Source: Shouchella oshimensis (GTDB lineage Bacteria; Bacillota; Bacilli; Bacillales; Bacillaceae_D). From it: DNA of 64,000 nt. The translations under genes were made by a program, and so were the position numbers. Each line of letters begins with the position of its first letter. Position 1 is the first letter of the stretch. A model generated the notes under the pieces. The model worked only from the letters and a program-made list of their open reading frames with translations. It had not been told where the DNA came from and ran no database searches. Positions 1 through 8,506 of this stretch are shown one piece after another. Where the stretch lies: contig NZ_KV917380.1 of the NCBI RefSeq assembly GCF_002019765.1, forward strand, positions 2,762,667 to 2,826,666, in the 5' to 3' direction.

Positions 1-63
1 TTTTTCTTGTCCGCCTTGGTGAATCGTCTCTACTTTTTCCTTGTATCGCTCTTCAATACTCAT
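1..63 (-). CDS. Partial acyl-CoA carboxylase carboxyltransferase subunit (N-terminus only)
   Basis: Only the first 21 codons lie in the window; the ATG is at 61-63 and the gene runs off the left edge. The N-terminus MSIEERYKEKVETIHQGG is charged and helical, like biotin-dependent carboxyltransferase beta subunits. The assignment rests mainly on context: it is the last visible gene of an operon holding a biotin carboxylase and a separate biotin carrier, which need such a subunit. It starts 11 bases after the enoyl-CoA hydratase stop. In B. subtilis the matching position is yngE. The substrate (methylcrotonyl- or propionyl-CoA) cannot be decided from this fragment. Confidence 0.6.
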   Translation of the reverse strand, partial: MSIEERYKEKVETIHQGGQEK

Positions 64-74
64 CGCTCTCACCT

Positions 75-860
75 CTAACACCCTTGATAGCGGGGTTTTC
101 TTTTTTCTTTAAACGCATTTAATCCTTCCATTCGATCTTCTGTATTAATCGTTTGCTGATACGCATTGTTTTCGACCTTTAATCCATCCTCCATTGCGCA
201 GTCTAGACCTCTGTCTATCGCTTGTTTTGCAGCGCGAATCGCAACAGGTCCATTTTGTGCGATAACGGTCGCCAGTTCGACTGCTTTTTCATACACTTGA
301 GAAGAAGGAACAGCATATTCACATAGCCCGATATATTCAGCCTCTTTACCACTGATACGTTTAGCTGTATAAATTAACTCTTTTGCTTTACCGACACCAA
401 CAATACGTGGTAAACGCTGTGTTCCTCCTGCACCTGGAATGATCGCTAGTGAGGTTTCCGTTAAACCGTACTGCGCTTTCTCTGAAAATACTCTCAAATC
501 TGCCGCAAGAGCCAATTCCAAGCCACCTCCTAAAGCTAGACCATTTGCGGCAACAATAACGGGCTGAGGAAGTGTGGATATTCCTTGAATGGTGTTCCCA
601 ATTAACTTAACGGCTTCACGAACATCTTCTTCCGTCATAGCCATACGTTCTTTTAAATCTGCTCCGGCGCAAAACGCTTTTTCTCCAGCCGAACGAATAA
701 TGATGACCCTTGCTTGAGAATCTTCTCGTAATGCCTCTACGTGAACATGTAGCTCTTTTAACAGCTGCGTTGATAAGGCATTTGCAGCGTTTGGTCGATC
801 GAGAGTTAACGTAACAACCTCTTTTCCTTCTTTTTTCAAAAATTGGTTAGTCAAGTTCAA
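75..860 (-). CDS. Enoyl-CoA hydratase/isomerase family protein (YngF-like)
   Basis: A 261-residue crotonase-fold protein that hydrates 2-enoyl-CoA; in a leucine operon the expected substrate is 3-methylglutaconyl-CoA. The oxyanion-hole segments are visible: AFCAGADLKER near residue 65 and NGLALGGGLELALAADLR near 106, followed by a catalytic-Glu region LTETSLAIIPGAGGTQRL. The C-terminus KEKRKPRYQG is typical of the family. Its ATG lies inside the biotin carrier gene (14-base overlap), which suggests translational coupling. The family is clear; substrate is inferred from the neighbours. Confidence 0.9.
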   Translation of the reverse strand: MNLTNQFLKKEGKEVVTLTLDRPNAANALSTQLLKELHVHVEALREDSQARVIIIRSAGEKAFCAGADLKERMAMTEEDVREAVKLIGNTIQGISTLPQPVIVAANGLALGGGLELALAADLRVFSEKAQYGLTETSLAIIPGAGGTQRLPRIVGVGKAKELIYTAKRISGKEAEYIGLCEYAVPSSQVYEKAVELATVIAQNGPVAIRAAKQAIDRGLDCAMEDGLKVENNAYQQTINTEDRMEGLNAFKEKRKPRYQGC

Positions 861-1059
861 TTAAATGATCTCCTTCGTTAACAAACTCTCCTTCTGGTTT
901 AAGAATAGCTTTTACCGTCCCTGCCACCTCTGATTCAATGGGAATCTCCATTTTCATTGATTCTAGAATCGCTACTTCTTGTCCTTGTTCGACTTGATCA
1001 CCAACTGACACAACTACTTTCCACACATTACCAGCCATAGATGCTTGTATATAACTCAT
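847..1059 (-). CDS. Biotin carboxyl carrier protein (acetyl/propionyl-CoA carboxylase type, YngHB-like)
   Basis: A 70-residue stand-alone biotinyl/lipoyl attachment domain. The biotinylation motif ESMKMEIP is present, with the modified lysine at residue 36, flanked by the two symmetrical beta-hairpin halves (QVEQGQEVAILES and GEFVNEGDHLIELD). It carries the carboxyl group between the biotin carboxylase encoded upstream and the carboxyltransferase encoded downstream. A strong AGGAGG site precedes the ATG, and the start overlaps the biotin carboxylase stop as ATGA. Stand-alone carriers of this size are known in B. subtilis yngHB. Confidence 0.92.
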   Translation of the reverse strand: MSYIQASMAGNVWKVVVSVGDQVEQGQEVAILESMKMEIPIESEVAGTVKAILKPEGEFVNEGDHLIELD

Positions 1060-2423
1060 TGGTTAACCTCCTGAATTCGTTTTATTAGTTCGTCTCTATA
1101 CGTATCCATAAAAGCAGTTGTTGCTCCCCCTTGTTGGAAAACAGGGTGATGGACAATAGCCTTTAATGCCGGAATATTTGTTTTAATACCAGTCACTGTG
1201 TAATGATTTAGTGCGTTTTCAAGCTTTGCTATCGCATCATCACGATTCGTTCCATGAACAATAAGCTTTGCAATCATCGGATCATAAAAATGACTAATGA
1301 CGCTCCCTGCTTTTATTGGACACTCGTGACGAATGTGCGGCGCTTCGGGCAATTCAATTTTTTCCACAGTACCAGGCGACGGAAAAAAGCGAATCGGGTC
1401 TTCTGCATAAATTCTAGCTTCAATGGCATGACCTGTTGGCGTTAATTCTTCTTGCTTCCACGGCAACGTATCACCAGATGCAATTCGAATTTGCCATTCT
1501 ACTAAATCAAGCTTATAAATCTCTTCTGTTACTGGGTGCTCTACTTGAAGTCTCGTGTTCATTTCTAAAAAATAGAACATTCCGTCTTCATCTACTAAAC
1601 ACTCTATGGTCCCTGCATTTTGATAGTGAATGGCTTGTGCTGCTTTTAATGCCATATTAATCATTTCTTGTCGACCTACATCTTTTAAAAAAGGCGACGG
1701 TGCTTCCTCAATTATCTTCTGATGTCTTCTTTGAACAGAACATTCTCGCTCACCAAAAACAAGTGTACGCCCTTTTCCATCTGCTAATACTTGTAACTCG
1801 ATATGTCTTGGGTTTTCTATATACTTTTCGATATAGAGGGCTCCATCTCCAAAAAATAGTGCAGCTTGTTTCTTATTTTTTTCAAACGCTTTTTGGCAAT
1901 CATCGTCACTACGGCAAATTGTAATTCCAATTCCGCCTCCACCTGATGCTGCCTTTAACATAACCGGATAACCAATGTTATTTGCTTCAAACAATGTATC
2001 TTCAATTGTCTCCACTGCATCTGTTCCAGGGATAACGGGCACCCCTGCTTCCATCATCGTTTTTCGAGCTTGAAGCTTATCCCCCATGAGGGAAATGATC
2101 GATGCATCCGGTCCAATGAAACGAAACCCGTGTAATTGGCATTTCTCAGCGAAAGCGGCTTGTTCTGATAAAAGTCCATAGCCAGGATGGATAGCGTCTA
2201 CATTTGCTTCTTTCGCAATAAGTAAGATACGATCTTGATTTAAATAACTTTCTTTCACGTTGGATTCTCCAACCATGTACGCTTCATCAGCTAATACCGT
2301 ATGCTCAGCATCTCGATCTGCTTCCGAATAAATGGCTACGGTGCGAATCTTCATTTTTTTACATGTCCGAATGATACGAGAAGCAATTTCACCACGATTT
2401 GCAATGAGAATGGACTGAATCAT
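1056..2423 (-). CDS. Biotin carboxylase subunit of an acyl-CoA carboxylase (YngHA-like)
   Basis: A 455-residue ATP-grasp enzyme that carboxylates carrier-bound biotin with ATP and bicarbonate. It shows the N-terminal Rossmann-like segment ILIANRGEIASRIIRTC, the glycine-rich ATP loop MLKAASGGGGIGI near residue 155, and the catalytic/metal segment EMNTRLQVEHPVTE near 288. Length is normal for AccC-like subunits. Position between an acyl-CoA dehydrogenase and a small carrier points to a degradative carboxylase (methylcrotonyl-CoA type) rather than to fatty acid synthesis. The 17-base gap to the dehydrogenase stop indicates one transcript. Confidence 0.92.
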   Translation of the reverse strand: MIQSILIANRGEIASRIIRTCKKMKIRTVAIYSEADRDAEHTVLADEAYMVGESNVKESYLNQDRILLIAKEANVDAIHPGYGLLSEQAAFAEKCQLHGFRFIGPDASIISLMGDKLQARKTMMEAGVPVIPGTDAVETIEDTLFEANNIGYPVMLKAASGGGGIGITICRSDDDCQKAFEKNKKQAALFFGDGALYIEKYIENPRHIELQVLADGKGRTLVFGERECSVQRRHQKIIEEAPSPFLKDVGRQEMINMALKAAQAIHYQNAGTIECLVDEDGMFYFLEMNTRLQVEHPVTEEIYKLDLVEWQIRIASGDTLPWKQEELTPTGHAIEARIYAEDPIRFFPSPGTVEKIELPEAPHIRHECPIKAGSVISHFYDPMIAKLIVHGTNRDDAIAKLENALNHYTVTGIKTNIPALKAIVHHPVFQQGGATTAFMDTYRDELIKRIQEVNQ

Positions 2424-2440
2424 AAAATCGACCCCTTTCC

Positions 2441-3583
2441 TTATCTTCCTAAACCTAGATGTCTAGCAATAACAAGCCGCTGAATTTCTGATGTCCCTTC
2501 ACCAATTTCTAGTAACTTCGCGTCTCTTAGCATTCGCTCTACCTCATATTCACGCATATAGCCGTAGCCACCATGAATTTGCAGTGCTTGATTACATGTA
2601 CGGGTAGCCATTTCAGAAGCAAATAGCTTCGCATATGCGGCTTCTTTTCCAAATGCTTTCCCGCTATCTTTTAACTGTGCAGCTTTATGCACCATGTTTC
2701 TTGCCAGTTCAATTTCCATTGCCATATCCGCAAGTTTAAACTGAATTGCTTGAAAGGAGCTAATTGCTTTACCAAACTGCTTTCTTTCTTTTGAGTACGC
2801 TAATGCACGATCAAAAGCTGCTTGTGCAATACCTACTGCAAGAGCCGCTATGGAAATTCGTCCTCCATCCAACGTATATAAAAATTGACTAAATCCTTTG
2901 TCTGGATCACCTAATAAATTTTCTTTTGGTACACGAACATCTTCTAAAACAAGTTCACACGTATTCGAAGCCCGAACACCCATCTTGTCGTAGTTAGATG
3001 AAATTTTAAAGCCTGGTGTATCCGTAGGAACTATAAATGCTGAAATGATCTTTTTGCCGTTTTCTTTTTGACCAACAACAGCCGTAACAATGACGGTTCG
3101 AGCATATTCAGCATTGGTAATCCAACACTTTTCACCATTAATAACGTATTCATTTCCTTCTAAACGGGCTTTTGTTTGTGTTCCACCTGCATCGGATCCT
3201 GCATTTGGCTCAGTTAGCCCAAAAGCACCAAGCGATTGTCCTTTTGCAAGAGGTGTAAGGTGCTCGCGTTTTTGTTCTTCCGTGCCGTAATAGTAGATTG
3301 GACTTGCACCAAGTGACACTGCCGCTGCATAACTTAACCCTGTTCCACCACACGCGTAGCCAATTTCTTCAACGGCTAATGCATAAGAGACCGTGTCGCC
3401 TCCAGAGCCACCATATTCTTCAGGAAATGGAATACCTAAAACACCTAATTCTCCTAATTTTTTAAAGATGTCCTGTGCAAATCTTGACTCTTGATCAAGC
3501 TGAACAGCTAATGGAGCAATTTCCTTTCGTGCAAACTGGCGTACCATATCCCGAATCATAAGTTGATCTTTTGTCAAAGTCAT
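2441..3583 (-). CDS. Acyl-CoA dehydrogenase (isovaleryl/short-chain type, YngJ-like)
   Basis: A 380-residue FAD enzyme that oxidises acyl-CoA to 2-enoyl-CoA and passes electrons to electron transfer flavoprotein. Family segments include [13 protein letters not shown] (FAD contact, about residue 123), CWITNAEYA, a long helical domain with [19 protein letters not shown], and a C-terminal [20 protein letters not shown] with the Glu used as base in short/medium-chain enzymes. It is the first gene of the operon and is followed by carboxylase and hydratase genes, the order expected for leucine degradation. An isovaleryl-CoA substrate is inferred; butyryl-CoA is possible. Confidence 0.9.
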   Translation of the reverse strand: MTLTKDQLMIRDMVRQFARKEIAPLAVQLDQESRFAQDIFKKLGELGVLGIPFPEEYGGSGGDTVSYALAVEEIGYACGGTGLSYAAAVSLGASPIYYYGTEEQKREHLTPLAKGQSLGAFGLTEPNAGSDAGGTQTKARLEGNEYVINGEKCWITNAEYARTVIVTAVVGQKENGKKIISAFIVPTDTPGFKISSNYDKMGVRASNTCELVLEDVRVPKENLLGDPDKGFSQFLYTLDGGRISIAALAVGIAQAAFDRALAYSKERKQFGKAISSFQAIQFKLADMAMEIELARNMVHKAAQLKDSGKAFGKEAAYAKLFASEMATRTCNQALQIHGGYGYMREYEVERMLRDAKLLEIGEGTSEIQRLVIARHLGLGR

Positions 3584-3610
3584 TATGTGTTCTCCTCTTT
3601 TCCCTTAATA

Positions 3611-3624
3611 TGAGCGGTCGTTCA
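3611..3624. promoter_or_regulatory. Candidate TetR-type operator (imperfect palindrome)
   Basis: TGAGCGGTCGTTCA is an imperfect palindrome with 5 of 7 base pairs matched, lying 27-40 bases before the acyl-CoA dehydrogenase start and downstream of the predicted transcription start. FadR-like TetR repressors of Bacillaceae bind TGA...TCA palindromes before acyl-CoA dehydrogenase genes. The link is inference; no regulator gene is visible next to it. Confidence 0.35.
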
Positions 3625-3653
3625 GAATCAGACCAAAAAAGATAACTTCAAAA

Positions 3654-3667
3654 TGTAAGCGCTATCA
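3654..3667. promoter_or_regulatory. Catabolite-responsive element (cre) for CcpA
   Basis: TGTAAGCGCTATCA matches every position of the cre consensus TGWNANCGNTNWCA. It overlaps the predicted transcription start of the acyl-CoA dehydrogenase operon, a position typical for repression by CcpA-HPr(Ser-P) when glucose is present. Confidence 0.75.
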
Positions 3668-3669
3668 AA

Positions 3670-3698
3670 ATCGTAACGTACTCTTATATGGAAGTCAA
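3670..3698 (-). promoter_or_regulatory. Sigma-A promoter of the acyl-CoA degradation operon
   Basis: On the reverse strand a -35 box TTGACT (3693-3698) is followed after 17 bases by a -10 box TACGAT (3670-3675). Initiation is expected near 3663, inside the cre site. Confidence 0.6.
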
Positions 3699-3847
3699 AT
3701 CATTTCTCTCTACTTTATGGCTATTCAGTCTATTCATGCCACCTTTTTAAATTTCCATTATTTTGTGGTCGTATGTTTTAATAAAAATCGAAACCTATAT
3801 GTATACACAACCGTAAATATGAAGAAGAAGGAAGAAGGAGGAACAGT

Positions 3848-4399
3848 ATGATCTTAATTATTCTTATTGGTATAGTTGTTATCATTGGACTTTTGTGGGC
3901 TGGAAGTTATAATTCCCTCGTTAAACATCGAAACTGGGTGGAGGAATCTTGGGCTCAAATTGATGTACAGCTAAAACGACGCTATGATTTAATTCCAAAT
4001 TTAGTTGAAACCGTAAAAGGCTACGCTAAACATGAAAAAGAAACATTAGCTTTAGTCATAGAAAAACGTAATACCATTGCCGAACCAAATGCAAGTCGGA
4101 ATGAGCGAGTGAAAGAAGATGCACAACTAAACGGTCTTTTGCGTCAGTTATTTGCCTTAAGTGAATCCTATCCTGATCTAAAAGCAAATCAACAATTTTT
4201 ACATCTACAAGAAGAGTTAAGTGGAACAGAAAATAAAATTGCTTATGCAAGACAAGCTTATAACTCAATGGTGATGCGCTACAATACAAAGATTGAATCA
4301 TTTCCACAAAACATCATTGCTTCTGCTCATTCCTTTACGAGGAATGATATGCTTGACATCCCTGACGAAGAGAAAGAACCTGTTCGAATTACGTTTTAA
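3848..4399 (+). CDS. lemA: LemA family membrane protein
   Basis: A 183-residue protein with one N-terminal membrane helix (about residues 2-18) followed by a long coiled helical bundle. The family signature is clear: a short linker YNSLVKHRNWVEESWAQID, then VQLKRRYDLIPNLVETVKGYAKHE, and a C-terminal YNTKIESFPQNIIA. LemA proteins have no settled biochemical role; they are often encoded next to M48 proteases, as here, where the next gene starts 14 bases later. The ribosome site AGAAGGAGGAAC is strong. Cellular place: cytoplasmic membrane with the bundle outside or inside unresolved. Confidence 0.93.
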   Translation: MILIILIGIVVIIGLLWAGSYNSLVKHRNWVEESWAQIDVQLKRRYDLIPNLVETVKGYAKHEKETLALVIEKRNTIAEPNASRNERVKEDAQLNGLLRQLFALSESYPDLKANQQFLHLQEELSGTENKIAYARQAYNSMVMRYNTKIESFPQNIIASAHSFTRNDMLDIPDEEKEPVRITF

Positions 4400-4413
4400 G
4401 GAGGTTTAGGCGC

Positions 4414-5289
4414 TTGTTCTATACGCAAATTGCTCGTAATAAACGAAATACCGTCTTTCTTGTTTGTTTGTTCATCATCATTGTTCTTGGGATTGGGTCA
4501 GCTGTCACGTATGTGAGAGCCGGTGATTATATTAGTGGGGCCATTTTTGCTGGTGTAATTGCTACCGTTTATACGATCTTCATGATTACAACAAGTACAA
4601 ATGTGGTGATGCGCATGAACCATGCTAGAGAAATCACTTCATCAACAGACCAAGCTTTTTTATGGCACACTGTAGAAGGCCTATCCATTGCAGCAAGAAT
4701 CCCTATGCCTCGTATTTATATCATCGACGATCCAAGTCCTAATGCATTTGCAACAGGAATATCGCCTAAATCAGGTGCTGTAGCAGTAACAACAGGTTTG
4801 ATGAACCGTTTAAATCGAGAAGAAATTGAAGGTGTTCTAGCTCACGAAGTCGCACATATACGAAATTATGACATTCGTCTTTCTACTATAGCCGTCGCCC
4901 TTGTTTCTGCTATAGCTATTCTTAGCGATATTGGTATGCGGTTCTTTATTTTTTCTGGTGGTCGAAACAATAACAATAAACATCCGCTCATTATGATTAT
5001 TGCTCTCCTTCTCGTTTTACTAGCACCTATCATAGCAGTTGTTATGCAGCTCGCGATTTCACGGAACAGAGAATATTTAGCAGATGCTAGTGCAGTGGAA
5101 CTAACGAGAAATCCAGAAGCACTTGCCACAGCATTAGAACGAATTACCGATACACACACACCCGTTGAAGAAGCATCAAGTTCAACAGCTTCACTTTACT
5201 TTGCAGATCCACTAAAGAAAAAAGCAGCTTCCTTATTTTCTACACACCCACCAGCTGACGAACGCGTACGTAGACTTAGACAAATGTAA
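4414..5289 (+). CDS. htpX: M48 family zinc metalloprotease (HtpX-like)
   Basis: A 291-residue integral membrane protease acting in membrane protein quality control. It has two N-terminal membrane helices (about 13-33 and 40-58), the zinc motif HEVAH at residues 144-148, two more helices (about 158-175 and 187-210), and the third ligand region SRNREYLADASAVE near 216-229, ending in THPPADERVRRL. All are standard for HtpX. The start is TTG at 4414, ten bases after AAGGAGG. It is coupled to lemA and ends in a bidirectional terminator. Confidence 0.9.
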   Translation: MFYTQIARNKRNTVFLVCLFIIIVLGIGSAVTYVRAGDYISGAIFAGVIATVYTIFMITTSTNVVMRMNHAREITSSTDQAFLWHTVEGLSIAARIPMPRIYIIDDPSPNAFATGISPKSGAVAVTTGLMNRLNREEIEGVLAHEVAHIRNYDIRLSTIAVALVSAIAILSDIGMRFFIFSGGRNNNNKHPLIMIIALLLVLLAPIIAVVMQLAISRNREYLADASAVELTRNPEALATALERITDTHTPVEEASSSTASLYFADPLKKKAASLFSTHPPADERVRRLRQM

Positions 5290-5290
5290 A

Positions 5291-5317
5291 AAAAAGTCGC
5301 TAAATTAGCGACTTTTT
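5291..5317. terminator. Bidirectional terminator between htpX and the aminotransferase gene
   Basis: Stem GTCGCT/AGCGAC (5296-5312) with an A-run before and a T-run after, so it can stop transcripts from both converging genes. The stop codon of the reverse-strand gene lies in the stem. Confidence 0.85.
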
Positions 5318-6513
5318 AATTGGGCTCGTTCCATATCTACTTGTTGAAGCATTTCAACTAAAATCTTCATACCCGTTTCAATTTGATCTTCTGTGGCGTG
5401 GGTGAAATTAAGTCTTAACGTGTTCGCTTTTGGATTCTCTGCATAGAAGGGTGCTCCTGGAACATAAGCCATTCCTCTTTCAACAGCTCTTGGAAGAAGC
5501 GCTTCTGCATTCACTTGTTCTTGAAGTTCAAGCCATAAAAACATTCCACCTTTAGGCTCAACAAAATGTAGTAATCCGTCACTCCTTGCTTGCTGCAAAT
5601 GGTAGACCATCGCATCTTTACGAGTACGGTACACTTCGCTTATCTTCTGAATGTGACCATCAAGATCGAAATTTTGGCACAATTCATAAAGAGCTTGGTG
5701 TGCTAAGGAATTTGAGTGTAGGTCATTAGCTTGCTTAGCTTGTGCCATCATTCGAATAATTTGATAAGGTCCCACAATCCACCCAGTACGTAAAGCAGGA
5801 ACCGCCGTCTTGGAGAAGGTACTAGTATAAAGAACGTGAGAGCCATTATCAAGAGCAGCGATAGGCGTATATGAATCATTTGTAAACTGAATATCACCGT
5901 ATGGATCGTCTTCAAAAACAAGTACATGTTGCTTTTTTATAAGGCGAACTAACTCTTTCCTTCTTGCTAATGTCCAAACACGACCTGATGGATTGGAAAA
6001 AGTCGGGACAACATAAACCATCTTCGGATTATATTGTTTTATTTTCTCTTTCAAGTCGCTCATGACCATACCATCTTCATCACACTGGACTGACACAATT
6101 TGTGCTTCATACGATTGGAACACTTGAAGGGCAGCTAGATAAGTAGGCTCTTCTGTTAAAATAACGTCTCCTGGACTGATCATAACCCGTGCGAGCAAGT
6201 CGATAGCTTGTTGTGAACCCGTTGTAACGAGTACATCATCTGCTGAATAGCCTTTTATCCCTTTAACAGCCATTCGTTGTAAGATCACTTCCCGCAATGG
6301 GCGATAGCCTTCTGTCTCTCCATATTGAAACGCTTTATTCCCTTTTTCAAAAGCACTGGAAAATGCGTCCTTTATAGCTTGTGTGGGAAACAGACCATCG
6401 TCTGGAAGTCCTCCAGCAAATGAAATGACATCTCCTTGATTAACAATTTTCAAAATATCCCTTACTACTGACGATTGCAAATGTCGAACTCGTTTTGCGA
6501 ATGCGTATTTCAT
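5305..6513 (-). CDS. PLP-dependent aminotransferase (class I/II, 2-aminoadipate/aromatic type)
   Basis: A 402-residue fold-type I aminotransferase. Visible motifs are ISFAGGLPDDGLFP near residue 30, the aromatic/GSQQA cofactor segment TTGSQQAIDLLAR near 97, the Asn-Pro segment TFSNPSGRVW near 171, EDDPYGDIQF near 201, and the PLP-binding STFSKTAVPALRTGW with the lysine at 235. This subgroup (PF00155, LysN/PatA-like) uses varied amino donors, so the substrate is left open. No GntR domain is fused to it. A sigma-A promoter lies just upstream and it appears monocistronic. Confidence 0.88.
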   Translation of the reverse strand: MKYAFAKRVRHLQSSVVRDILKIVNQGDVISFAGGLPDDGLFPTQAIKDAFSSAFEKGNKAFQYGETEGYRPLREVILQRMAVKGIKGYSADDVLVTTGSQQAIDLLARVMISPGDVILTEEPTYLAALQVFQSYEAQIVSVQCDEDGMVMSDLKEKIKQYNPKMVYVVPTFSNPSGRVWTLARRKELVRLIKKQHVLVFEDDPYGDIQFTNDSYTPIAALDNGSHVLYTSTFSKTAVPALRTGWIVGPYQIIRMMAQAKQANDLHSNSLAHQALYELCQNFDLDGHIQKISEVYRTRKDAMVYHLQQARSDGLLHFVEPKGGMFLWLELQEQVNAEALLPRAVERGMAYVPGAPFYAENPKANTLRLNFTHATEDQIETGMKILVEMLQQVDMERAQLKSR

Positions 6514-6560
6514 CTCTACTCCCTCAATTCCATTCTTTTTTTATATAAAAGAGTGCTTTT

Positions 6561-6588
6561 ATTCTACCTCATTTAACTAAAAAGTCAA
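6561..6588 (-). promoter_or_regulatory. Sigma-A promoter of the aminotransferase gene
   Basis: Reverse strand: -35 TTGACT (6583-6588), 16-base spacer, -10 TAGAAT (6561-6566), about 50 bases before the start codon. Confidence 0.55.
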
Positions 6589-6630
6589 TTAATTTAAACG
6601 GAAAAACCTTTCTTCAATGTAGTTTACATA

Positions 6631-6670
6631 AAAAAAGGTCATAGGAACAACTTTTAGCATTCCTAGGACC
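6631..6670 (-). terminator. Terminator of the ABC exporter operon
   Basis: On the reverse strand GGTCCTAGGAA and TTCCTATGACC form an 11-base stem with one mismatch and a 12-base loop, followed by six T residues, seven bases after the stop codon. Confidence 0.85.
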
Positions 6671-6677
6671 CTCCTAT

Positions 6678-8495
6678 TTACTCTTTAATAGCGGTGTACT
6701 GTGATTTCACTAATTGATAGTAAAGGCCTTTTTCTGTCATTAATTTGCTATGTGTGCCCTGTTCCATCACATGACCTTGCTCAAGCACAATAATATTATC
6801 AGAATCCCGTATCGTCGATAAACGGTGGGCAATCATTATGGCGGTTCGCCCAGCAAGAAGCGTCTTTAACCCATCTTGAATTTTCAATTCCGTTTCTGTA
6901 TCAATACTAGCAGTTGCCTCGTCAAGAATGAGGATTTTAGGATCTGCAAGCAGTGCCCGAGCAAAAGAAAGTAACTGCCTCTCACCTACTGACAGGACGC
7001 TTCCTTGCTCTTCTACTTCTGTAGCATAGCCATTTTCTAATTTACTAATAAACGTATCTGCACCGATTGCTTTAGCTGCATGCATGACCTCATCATCACT
7101 TGCATGAGGATTACCAAAGCGAATATTTTCCATAATTGTGCCTGCAAAAATAAACGTATCTTGTAACACATAGCTAACATGGCTACGAAGATCACCTACT
7201 TTAATATCTTTAAGGTTCACATCATCTAACAGCACTTCACCTTTGGACGGGTCATAAAAACGGCTCATTAAGTTAACTATCGTTGATTTACCTGAGCCTG
7301 TGTGACCTACTAACGCTACAGTTGTCCCGGCTTCAAAGGTTAAATTGATTCCTTTTAACGCCATTCGCTTGTCATCATATGAAAACTCAACGTCTTTGAA
7401 GACCATTTTTCCTTTTACATCGGTTAACGGTTTTGCGTCTTTCTTGCTTTTAACATTTGGTTCTTCATCTAAAAACTCAAAGATTCTTTCACTTGAAGCC
7501 ATTCCAACAAGTAGCTGATTATACACTTGACCGAGTCTTGAGATTGGTTCCCAAAACATGCCAATATAAAAAGCAAAAGATACAAAAACGCCTAACGTCA
7601 ATCCGCTACCGTCACTTTGAATAAGAAACGCTCCGTACCATATAAGAATGGCGCCACCGATGGCACTAGCCATCTCTACAAATGGGCGAAACATCGCATT
7701 TTGCTTCGTTGCCTCACGCCAGCTTTCATAATTCTGAGTGTTTACATCATCAAAGAAGTCCATGTTCTCATGTTCTTGGGCATAGGCTTGCGTAACCCGA
7801 ATCCCTTGAATGCTTTCATTCAAGTGAGAATTTAATCGGGACTGGCGTAAACGAACCGTTTGCCAAGCCCGACGAATTTTTCTTCTTAACTTTGTTGAGA
7901 TAAAGAACATAATCGGCAAGATAATTAAAATTACAACAGCAAGTTCTGGACTCAAGTAAAACAAAATTGCTACAATTCCAAGGAGCATAACGATGTCCAT
8001 TAACAAGTTAATGACACCGTTTGTAAATAAATCTTGCAGCGAGTTGACATCATTAATGACTCGAACGAGAATGGATCCAGCTGATCGCTTATCAAAAAAG
8101 CGATGGGATAAATGCTGAATATGATCAAACAGTTTTTTTCGAATATCAAAGATGACAAATTGCCCTAGCTGGTTCATCCAACGTATCCTAAAGTAATTGG
8201 CAACATATGAAACAGCATAAAGACCAAGCACAATCGCTGCGTATACGAGCATATCCTGTGTTGTCGCTACACCTTGCTCTAGCTGTCCTACTGCAAAGAC
8301 CCCAATGAAAATAGGTATTGCTAAGCGAACAGCAGTAGCAAACAGCATCATTAGTATCGTTTTCGGTAACAGCGTTTTCGCATACGGCTTTAAGAAATTA
8401 AACAACCGCACCATTTGTTTCCAGTTAAACGGTTTTTCAATAATTTGTTCAACAGGATAATGAAAACGCGTTTTTTTCCTCACTTCTTCCATCAT
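6678..8495 (-). CDS. Heterodimeric ABC exporter, subunit with catalytic Walker B (YfiC-like)
   Basis: A 605-residue half-transporter: six membrane helices in the first ~330 residues, then an ATP-binding domain with Walker A VGHTGSGKST, Q-loop VSYVLQDTFIFAGTI, signature LSVGERQ, Walker B ILILDEATASID and the switch His in MIAHRLST. The signature differs from LSGGQ, while the catalytic Glu is intact. The partner gene upstream has the opposite defects, so together they form one canonical and one degenerate ATP site. Length and order match B. subtilis yfiB-yfiC. The substrate is unknown; drugs or lipids are typical for the family. Confidence 0.9.
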   Translation of the reverse strand: MMEEVRKKTRFHYPVEQIIEKPFNWKQMVRLFNFLKPYAKTLLPKTILMMLFATAVRLAIPIFIGVFAVGQLEQGVATTQDMLVYAAIVLGLYAVSYVANYFRIRWMNQLGQFVIFDIRKKLFDHIQHLSHRFFDKRSAGSILVRVINDVNSLQDLFTNGVINLLMDIVMLLGIVAILFYLSPELAVVILIILPIMFFISTKLRRKIRRAWQTVRLRQSRLNSHLNESIQGIRVTQAYAQEHENMDFFDDVNTQNYESWREATKQNAMFRPFVEMASAIGGAILIWYGAFLIQSDGSGLTLGVFVSFAFYIGMFWEPISRLGQVYNQLLVGMASSERIFEFLDEEPNVKSKKDAKPLTDVKGKMVFKDVEFSYDDKRMALKGINLTFEAGTTVALVGHTGSGKSTIVNLMSRFYDPSKGEVLLDDVNLKDIKVGDLRSHVSYVLQDTFIFAGTIMENIRFGNPHASDDEVMHAAKAIGADTFISKLENGYATEVEEQGSVLSVGERQLLSFARALLADPKILILDEATASIDTETELKIQDGLKTLLAGRTAIMIAHRLSTIRDSDNIIVLEQGHVMEQGTHSKLMTEKGLYYQLVKSQYTAIKE

Positions 8496-8506
8496 TCATC
8501 ACTTCC

